From contig DATFXR010000497.1 of the NCBI GenBank assembly GCA_035315685.1, positions 1-5,259 of the forward strand: a DNA stretch of 5,259 nt, in the 5' to 3' direction. The notes below the pieces were generated by a model, which worked only from the letters and a program-made list of their open reading frames with translations, searched no databases and was not told the origin of the DNA. A program made the translations under genes and the position numbers. Source of the DNA: QHWK01 sp035315685. GTDB taxonomy: Bacteria > Acidobacteriota > Vicinamibacteria > Vicinamibacterales > CAVVIG01. Positions 1-4,344 of this stretch are shown here, one piece after another. The first letter of the stretch is position 1, and every line of letters begins with the position of its first letter.

Positions 1-836
1 CGGCCGGCTTCGGTTACGGCCTGGCCGGAGAGGATCCCGTCAACAAAGCGTTCCGCGACGACCGCGTGCTGGGATCGCAGAATCTCGACGAGATGATGCA
101 GAAGATCGCCGGCATCCCGCTTCTCTACGAGCCGGGCACGAGGTGGTCGTACTCGGTGGCCGTCGACATTCAGGGCTATCTCGTGCAGAAGCTGTCGGCC
201 CAGAAGTTCGGCGACTATCTCAAGGAGCACGTGACCGGCCCGATCGGCATGAGCGACACGGCGTTCTTCGTCACGCCCGATCGCAGGCCGCGGTTCACCG
301 AGGTGTATCACTGGGATCGTCAGCAGAGCAAACTGGTGCTGAATGTCGCGCGCACCGATCGCGGCGGCTTCGAAGATCCGGCCCGCCTCGAATCGGGCGG
401 CGGCGGGCTGGTCGCTTCGACGCACGACTACGCGCGGTTCTGCCAGATGATGCTGAACAAGGGCGAGATCGGCGGCAAGCGCCTTCTGAAACCGGAGACG
501 GTCAAGCTGATGACGCAGAACCACATCGGCCCGCTCACTGTCGCCGTCGACGGCACCAGGCCGCAGCCTGGCGCCGAATCGGTCCGCTTCGGTCTCGACT
601 TCGCCGTGTACGTCGATCCGAAGAACGCCGGCCTGCCGTTCGGCAACGGGACCTTCTACTGGGGCGGCGCGGCCGGCACCTGGTTCTGGATCGACCCGGT
701 CAACGATCTCGCGTTCATCGGGATGATCCAGATGCAGGGCGGGAATCGCCCCGACGGACTCAATTTCCGGGCTGATTCGGCAAAGATGGTGTACGCAGCC
801 CTGACACCGTCGGGCGGAAAGCCTTCCGATCGATAA
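1..836 (+). CDS. Serine hydrolase, beta-lactamase fold, family VIII esterase-like (5' end cut by window edge)
   Basis: The frame is open from the left edge (first full codon at base 3, reading AGFGYGLAGEDP) to a TAA at 834-836. The N-terminal part, with the SxxK nucleophile motif expected upstream, lies outside the window. The GTG at 66 is an internal valine, not the start. The W-x-Y-S-x(3)-D block at 144-167 carries the catalytic tyrosine (codon 150-152), here Y-S-V rather than the Y-x-N of true class C beta-lactamases. Near the C-terminus, W-G-G (660-668) followed by AAGTWFWIDP replaces the K-T-G box. In family VIII carboxylesterases such as EstB, the Y-S-x(3)-D and W-G-G motifs are typical, so an esterase or amide hydrolase is more likely than a penicillinase. 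The E-S-G-G-G-G-L segment (390-410) is also usual for this fold. Location is probably periplasmic, but the signal region is not visible. Substrate unknown. Confidence 0.9.
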   Translation, partial: AGFGYGLAGEDPVNKAFRDDRVLGSQNLDEMMQKIAGIPLLYEPGTRWSYSVAVDIQGYLVQKLSAQKFGDYLKEHVTGPIGMSDTAFFVTPDRRPRFTEVYHWDRQQSKLVLNVARTDRGGFEDPARLESGGGGLVASTHDYARFCQMMLNKGEIGGKRLLKPETVKLMTQNHIGPLTVAVDGTRPQPGAESVRFGLDFAVYVDPKNAGLPFGNGTFYWGGAAGTWFWIDPVNDLAFIGMIQMQGGNRPDGLNFRADSAKMVYAALTPSGGKPSDR

Positions 837-863
837 ACGCCGGACCAGCAGCGGGAAAGGACC

Positions 864-941
864 CGCAGAGAACGCAGAGCACGCAGAGAAGGTCGATCCG
901 ATTTTGGACCACGATTCTCTGCCGTCTCTGCGAGCTCCGCG
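864..941. repeat. Inverted array of 9-base CGCAGAGAA-type units
   Basis: Three direct 9-base units lie on the left: CGCAGAGAA (864-872), CGCAGAGCA (873-881) and CGCAGAGAA (882-890). After a 24-base spacer, three units in reverse orientation follow: TTCTCTGCC (915-923), GTCTCTGCG (924-932) and the more decayed AGCTCCGCG (933-941). The arms match at about 21 of 27 positions, so the transcript or single strand could fold into a long imperfect hairpin. The spacer itself has GGTC (891-894) opposite GACC (907-910), which could extend the inner stem. Similar CTCTGCG-type repeats recur between genes in environmental, particularly acidobacterial, genomes as I recall them; that is background memory, not a search result. 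There is no T-run, so it is not a classical terminator, although a structural effect on read-through from the upstream gene is possible. Confidence 0.75.
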
Positions 942-1088
942 GTTGCGCAAGCCGTAGCCGTTCGTCGAAAGAAATCGACCGCCGCGTTCCTACCCCACCG
1001 AAGCCTTACCCGATCCTCACCGCAGTGTCACGACAGGAGCACCGTCGGGCCGCTACGTTCGGGACAGGCAACCGGACCACTGCCGGTC

Positions 1089-1094
1089 GGAGGT
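1089..1094 (+). promoter_or_regulatory. Ribosome binding site of the methyltransferase gene
   Basis: GGAGGT lies five bases before the ATG at 1100. It is the strongest Shine-Dalgarno sequence in the window and fixes the start of the methyltransferase. Confidence 0.8.
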
Positions 1095-1099
1095 AAGGA

Positions 1100-1915
1100 A
1101 TGTCAGAGATCAAGAACGTCAGCGGGACCGCATTCGTCGTCGCCGAGTTCAGGGCCGAAGAGAATCGTGAAGCGTCGCCGTTGTATCAGGATCCGATCGT
1201 CGAGCTGTTTCTGAACGATGAGAGCCGGCGCGCCGCCGGACGGGTTGCGGCCAGCTTTCCGCCAGTCGGCGACCTCGTCAAGATTCGCACGAAGTATTTC
1301 GACGACACGCTCGACAAGCATATCCGCTCGGAGTTCCGCCAGGTGGTGATCCTCGGTGCCGGGCTGGACACGCGCGCGGTGCGGAAGCGTGCCGCCGGCG
1401 TCACCTTCTTCGAGATCGACGATGCCGCGACGCTGAGGCTGAAGCAGACCCGCTACACGCAGAGCCGCATCGATGCCGACGTGAAGTTCATTGCGGGCAA
1501 CTACGTGACCGACGGCCTGATCGAGTTGCTGAGCCGCAACGACTTCGACTTCCAGCTGCCGACCTACTTCATCTGGGAAGGCAACACGATGTACTTGCCG
1601 CTCGAGACGGTGAAAGAGATTCTCGAAGACCTCACGACGCACGTCACGCGGTTCCGGATGTCGTTCGACTACATGTCTGAGGCGGTGGTGACGAAGACAA
1701 CGGGCGATCCGGGGATCACCAGCCTGGTCGAGAGCTTTGCGTCGATGGGCGCGCCGTGGGTGTCCGGCATCCGCGACATCCAGAGCCTGGCGCGCGAACT
1801 CCGTCTGACGCTGGTCGAGAACTTCAAGACCTCGGAACTCTATCGGGCGTATCGGCGCAGCCGGCCGGCCTCGAACATCTTCGGCTTCTATTCCGTCTGC
1901 ACCGTCAGCTGCTGA
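1100..1915 (+). CDS. Class I SAM-dependent methyltransferase, LCMT-like / TIGR00027 type
   Basis: This 271-residue cytosolic protein has the layout of the leucine carboxyl methyltransferase-like family (Pfam PF04072; bacterial branch TIGR00027). In order: an N-terminal VSGTAFVVAEFRAEE segment (7-21); R-T-K-Y-F-D-D (63-69), the conserved R-T-x-x-F-D-D block; the SAM-binding glycine motif LGAGLDTR (85-92); the acidic F-F-E-I-D end of the second strand (103-107), which should bind the SAM ribose; and Y-F-I-W-E-G-N-T-M-Y-L (156-166), the family's W-E-G-x-x-x-Y-L signature. Length is normal for the family. The ATG at 1100 follows a strong GGAGGT. There is no signal peptide. Bacterial members are assumed to O-methylate small molecules or carboxylates, but the acceptor here cannot be read. 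The protein ends CTVSC, with two nearby cysteines. A secreted-protein gene follows after 51 bases, so shared transcription is possible but not required. Confidence 0.92.
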   Translation: MSEIKNVSGTAFVVAEFRAEENREASPLYQDPIVELFLNDESRRAAGRVAASFPPVGDLVKIRTKYFDDTLDKHIRSEFRQVVILGAGLDTRAVRKRAAGVTFFEIDDAATLRLKQTRYTQSRIDADVKFIAGNYVTDGLIELLSRNDFDFQLPTYFIWEGNTMYLPLETVKEILEDLTTHVTRFRMSFDYMSEAVVTKTTGDPGITSLVESFASMGAPWVSGIRDIQSLARELRLTLVENFKTSELYRAYRRSRPASNIFGFYSVCTVSC

Positions 1916-1947
1916 CGCCGACGTTCCCCGGATGCCGCGGCGTGAGG

Positions 1948-1953
1948 TAGACT
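1948..1953 (+). promoter_or_regulatory. Possible -10 element (TAGACT) before the first secreted paralogue
   Basis: TAGACT sits 13 bases before the ATG at 1967, with a poor -35 candidate (TTCCCC, 1924-1929) 18 bases upstream of it. If used, the transcript would have a very short leader, which would fit the weak AGG directly before the ATG. The match is weak and the gene could instead be read through from the methyltransferase. Confidence 0.2.
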
Positions 1954-1966
1954 CTCGCGCATCAGG

Positions 1967-2788
1967 ATGGGGAAGCCGATCGCGGCCATCGGCGCAACGG
2001 CGCTCGCCCTGTTGACGGGCGCAATGAGCGTCGGCCTCGCGCAGGCGCAGCGTGGCGCGGCGCCGCCGCGGACGCCGGCGGCGCAGACGACGTCCGCCTA
2101 CAACGGGCCACGGACGCCCGATCGCAAGCCCGATCTGAACGGTATCTGGCAGGTCCTCAACTCCGCACACTGGAACATCGAGGCTCACTCGGCCAGCGAA
2201 GGCGTTCCGGCGGGCTTCAGCGTCGTCGAAGGCGGGTCGATCCCGTACCAGCCATGGGCGCTCGCGAAACGGAACGAGAACTTTCAGAACCGGATGATGG
2301 CCGATCCGATCCGGAAGTGCTATCTGCCCGGCGTGCCGCGCGCCACCTACCTGCCGTTCCCGTTCGAAATCACGCAGACGCCGCAACACATCGCCATCGC
2401 CTACGAGTTCGCCCACGCGACGCGCACGATTTTCCTGGACGGCACGCCGCACATGGAGGATCTCGACTTCTGGATGGGCGATGCGCGCGGCAACTGGGAC
2501 GGCGATACGCTCGTCGTGGATACGGTGAGCCTCGGCGACAAGACGTGGTTCGACGAGGCTGGCAATTTCCACAGCGACGCGCTCGAGGTGACCGAGCGCT
2601 TCACGCCGATCGACGCCACGCACCTCAACTACGAAGCGACGATTGACGATGCAAAAGTCTTCACGCGGCCGTGGAAAATGAGCATGATCGTCTACCGGCG
2701 CCTCGAGAAGAACTTCGAACTGCTCGAGTACGAGTGCGCCGAGCACGTGTACGAGAAGCTGTTCAAGAAGCCAGGCGGTAGGCCATAG
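1967..2788 (+). CDS. Secreted protein of unknown function, first of a tandem paralogous pair
   Basis: This 273-residue protein has a signal peptide: hydrophobic core at about 5-24, likely cleavage after A-Q-A at 27. A Pro/Ala/Thr-rich linker (28-45) follows, then RTPDRKPDLNGIW (49-61), a mature-start motif I associate with numerous uncharacterised acidobacterial secreted proteins. The body contains C-Y-L-P-G-V-P-R (118-125), T-R-T-I-F-L-D-G (152-159), G-D-A-R-G-N-W-D-G-D-T-L-V-V-D (171-185), G-N-F-H-S-D-A (199-205), T-E-R-F-T-P-I-D-A (209-217) and K-V-F-T-R-P-W (230-236). These alternate like a beta-rich fold. Only two cysteines occur (118 and 257), a plausible disulfide outside the cytoplasm. 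The ATG is preceded by only a weak AGG. The downstream gene is a diverged paralogue after a 4-base gap, so the two are very likely co-transcribed. I do not recognise a named enzymatic function and assign none. Confidence 0.88.
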   Translation: MGKPIAAIGATALALLTGAMSVGLAQAQRGAAPPRTPAAQTTSAYNGPRTPDRKPDLNGIWQVLNSAHWNIEAHSASEGVPAGFSVVEGGSIPYQPWALAKRNENFQNRMMADPIRKCYLPGVPRATYLPFPFEITQTPQHIAIAYEFAHATRTIFLDGTPHMEDLDFWMGDARGNWDGDTLVVDTVSLGDKTWFDEAGNFHSDALEVTERFTPIDATHLNYEATIDDAKVFTRPWKMSMIVYRRLEKNFELLEYECAEHVYEKLFKKPGGRP

Positions 2789-2792
2789 GACG

Positions 2793-3836
2793 GTGAGCGC
2801 GCGCGGGAAAGCGAGGCGTCACGTGAGCAGGTCGATCACGATTGTGGCTCCACTGCTGGCGATGGTGGCGATGTCCGGCATCAGCGGCGCACAGGACGCT
2901 CCGGCCGCTCCGGCGGGAGGACGCGGCGGCGCGCCAGCGAGCTATCCGCCGTACACCCGCCCGACCTCCACGTTCGTGCCGCCGAAAACCACCGACGGCC
3001 AGCCGGACATCTCTGGCCTCTACCTGGCGATCCCGCTGCCACGAGCGATCGAGACGCCACTGGTGCCGATGGCGAACCGCGCGCCGAACCGCGCCAACAG
3101 CGAGTTCTCGTACAGCCTCAACGAACGGCCGAAGCTGCCCGAGGGGGCGATCGCGCGCCCGCTGGGCGTCGATCCGCCTGACGGCAGGATCCCGTTGACG
3201 CCCGAAGCGCTCGCGAGGCGGAAGGAGATCATCGCCAATCAGGAAAAGATCGAGTATCTGGACGGCCGCGTCCTGTGCCTCGCCACCGGCGTACCGCGCA
3301 GCACGATTCCCGCGCCGGTCGTCGGCTACCAGATCTTCCAGAAGCCCGGCTACGTGGTGATCTTCTACGAGCAGAACCATCTCTATCGGACCATCCCGAT
3401 CGACGGGCGGCCCCCGCTCGATCCGAACATCCGCAAGGCGATGGGCGTCTCACGCGGCCACTGGGAGGGCAACGTCCTGGTCGTCGAGGTGACGAACTTC
3501 ACCAACAATTTCAGCAACAACTGGGTGATCGGCGCGATCTCGGCGGCGCCAGGCGTGCCGGCGGAATCGCTGACGACGGGCCACGGAATCCCGCACAGCG
3601 ATCAGTACAGGGTGACCGAACGCTACACGCCGATTGACGCCAACACGATTCACTACGAAGCGAAGATCGAGGATCCGAAGGTGTTCACGCAGCCGTGGAC
3701 CATCGCGTACTATGCGTTCGCGCGTGCCCCGAAGGCCTATGTGCCGGTCGAATACGCGTGCTTCGAAGGGAACGACAAGAATCTGCTGCTGATGACCAAC
3801 ACGGACATCAGCGGCATCCGGGTCAATGTGCCATAG
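2793..3836 (+). CDS. Secreted protein of unknown function, second of the tandem paralogous pair
   Basis: The frame gives 347 residues from the GTG at 2793, four bases after the previous stop. A second in-frame GTG at 2823 has a better ribosome site (GAGG at 2813-2816, six bases away) and gives a compact signal peptide, MSRSITIVAPLLAMVAMSGISGA, so it may be the true start (337 residues). Numbering from 2793, the protein shares a chain of motifs with its upstream neighbour: D-G-Q-P-D-I-S-G (68-75), C-L-A-T-G-V-P-R (162-169), Y-R-T-I-P-I-D-G (198-205), G-V-S-R-G-H-W-E-G-N-V-L-V-V-E (218-232), P-H-S-D (267-270), T-E-R-Y-T-P-I-D-A (275-283) and K-V-F-T-Q-P-W (296-302). Its only two cysteines (162, 323) match those of the paralogue. 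It differs by a longer N-terminal region and an insertion of about 19 residues, rich in Asn, Gly and Ala, before H-S-D. Probably periplasmic or outer-envelope; function not recognised. Confidence 0.88.
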   Translation: MSARGKARRHVSRSITIVAPLLAMVAMSGISGAQDAPAAPAGGRGGAPASYPPYTRPTSTFVPPKTTDGQPDISGLYLAIPLPRAIETPLVPMANRAPNRANSEFSYSLNERPKLPEGAIARPLGVDPPDGRIPLTPEALARRKEIIANQEKIEYLDGRVLCLATGVPRSTIPAPVVGYQIFQKPGYVVIFYEQNHLYRTIPIDGRPPLDPNIRKAMGVSRGHWEGNVLVVEVTNFTNNFSNNWVIGAISAAPGVPAESLTTGHGIPHSDQYRVTERYTPIDANTIHYEAKIEDPKVFTQPWTIAYYAFARAPKAYVPVEYACFEGNDKNLLLMTNTDISGIRVNVP

Positions 3837-3842
3837 CGCAAT

Positions 3843-3903
3843 GGTAGCGCAGCCCTTCGGGCTGCCCGCGGGCCGATTGCCAGGCGTGAAGGCCTGCCCT
3901 ACC
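3843..3903. repeat. 61-base palindromic intergenic element with matching inverted ends
   Basis: The ends GGTAGCGCAG (3843-3852) and CTGCCCTACC (3894-3903) are inverted copies with one mismatch in ten. Inside are a perfect 7-base-pair hairpin (GCAGCCC 3849-3855, loop TTC, GGGCTGC 3859-3865), the palindrome CCCGCGGG (3865-3872) and a 5-base-pair hairpin (CAGGC 3881-3885, GCCTG 3892-3896). The whole element is therefore nearly self-symmetric, in the manner of REP/BIME-type dispersed repeats. It begins six bases after the stop of the second paralogue. The first hairpin could slow or stop transcription or protect the 3' end of the message, but no T-run follows. I recall similar GGTAG...CTACC repeats with 'GCCTTCAGGC' cores in acidobacterial genomes; copy number here cannot be tested. 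Confidence 0.7.
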
Positions 3904-3927
3904 GCCGTCGCGACTTCGAACGCGCTT

Positions 3928-3932
3928 GGGAG
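3928..3932 (+). promoter_or_regulatory. Ribosome binding site of the DUF6152-type gene
   Basis: GGGAG lies six bases before the ATG at 3939 and supports that start. It shows that the gene is translated independently of the upstream pair. Confidence 0.6.
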
Positions 3933-3938
3933 TGACCG

Positions 3939-4334
3939 ATGATCACCAGACAAACCATCGCGCTTGCGATTTTCGGTGTCATGGCGTTGACCGCCTCACT
4001 CGCTGCCCATCATGCGTTTTCGGCGGAGTTCGACCAGAACAAGCCGGTCATGCTCGAGGGCTCGCTCACCAAGGCCGATTGGACCAACCCGCACGCGTGG
4101 ATCTACATCGACGTGAAGGGCTCCGACGGCAAGGTCGTGAACTGGGCGATCGAGATGGGACCGCCCAACGCGCTCCTCCGCCGCGGCTGGAAGAAGAGCT
4201 CGATGCAGGTCGGCGCGGTCATCAAGGTCGAAGGGTTCGCCGCGAAGAACGGCAAGGAGTTCGCGAACGCCACGAACATCACGATGCCTGACGGCACGAA
4301 GATCTTCGCCGGCACCGACGAGCCACCGAAGTAG
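3939..4334 (+). CDS. Small secreted DUF6152-type protein
   Basis: This 131-residue protein starts with a signal peptide (M1 to about A23, hydrophobic core 7-22). The mature protein begins at or next to H-H-A-F-S-A-E-F-D (24-32), followed by K-P-V-M-L-E-G (35-41), D-W-T-N-P-H-A-W-I (47-55), N-W-A-I-E (68-72), L-R-R-G-W (80-84), G-A-V-I-K-V-E-G (92-99) and P-D-G-T-K-I-F (117-123). This order matches the DUF6152 family as I know it: small periplasmic proteins with a short beta-barrel-like core. Their role is not established. The three histidines (24, 25, 52) are the only ones in the protein and all lie in the conserved blocks; there are no cysteines. Its neighbours upstream are the two secreted paralogues. 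Downstream it converges on the alpha/beta-hydrolase-PDZ gene, with six bases between the stops. The start is supported by GGGAG six bases upstream. Confidence 0.87.
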   Translation: MITRQTIALAIFGVMALTASLAAHHAFSAEFDQNKPVMLEGSLTKADWTNPHAWIYIDVKGSDGKVVNWAIEMGPPNALLRRGWKKSSMQVGAVIKVEGFAAKNGKEFANATNITMPDGTKIFAGTDEPPK

Positions 4335-4344
4335 GGAGACCTAC
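4331..4344. other. Short hairpin spanning both convergent stop codons
   Basis: GTAGG (4331-4335), loop GAGA (a GNRA-type tetraloop) and CCTAC (4340-4344) form a perfect 5-base-pair stem. It contains the TAG of the DUF6152 gene and, on the other strand, the TAG of the hydrolase gene. Two facing TAG stops give three of the five pairs automatically, so this may be chance. There is no T-run, and it is too short to call a terminator. Confidence 0.3.

Larger units (their letters stand above)
837..1099. other. Intergenic region between the serine hydrolase and the methyltransferase
   Basis: No gene is supported in this 263-base stretch. Its left half holds the 9-base inverted repeat array annotated separately. 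Its right half (about 950-1070) shows no convincing open frame or recognisable RNA. A small inverted repeat, ACCGG at 1071-1075 and CCGGT at 1083-1087 around a 7-base loop, lies just before the methyltransferase ribosome binding site; it is too short to claim as regulatory. A promoter for the methyltransferase must lie here if that gene is transcribed independently, but no clear -35/-10 pair is visible. Confidence 0.6.

Noticed and set aside
143..775. A 210-codon plus-strand frame inside the serine hydrolase.
   Set aside because: Arg-rich shadow of the hydrolase frame, without motifs or a ribosome site.
864..890. The spaced 9-base repeats as a CRISPR fragment.
   Set aside because: The units are far too short and tandem without spacers, and no cas gene is present.
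1103..2746. A 547-codon open frame on the minus strand running opposite the methyltransferase and the first secreted paralogue.
   Set aside because: It is in exact codon register with the two real genes, which share a frame. It exists because GC-rich genes avoid TTA, CTA and TCA codons, leaving no antisense stops. Its translation is Arg/Asp/Val/His-rich low-complexity with no domain, and both sense genes have clear family motifs.
2763..3380. A 205-codon minus-strand frame opposite the second paralogue.
   Set aside because: The composition is typical of an antisense shadow, and the sense strand shows a signal peptide and paralogue motifs.
3849..3865. The perfect 7-base-pair GC hairpin after the second paralogue as a rho-independent terminator.
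   Set aside because: No T-run follows, and the hairpin is an internal part of a larger symmetric repeat, so it is described as part of that element.
3907..3920. Adjacent palindromes GTCGCGAC and TTCGAA (3907-3914, 3915-3920) upstream of the DUF6152 gene as an operator.
   Set aside because: Short palindromes of this kind are frequent in GC-rich DNA, and no regulator or second copy supports a binding site.
3450..3953. A 167-codon minus-strand frame crossing the end of the second paralogue and the palindromic element.
   Set aside because: It reads through a non-coding palindrome and opposite conserved sense motifs, and has no recognisable domain.
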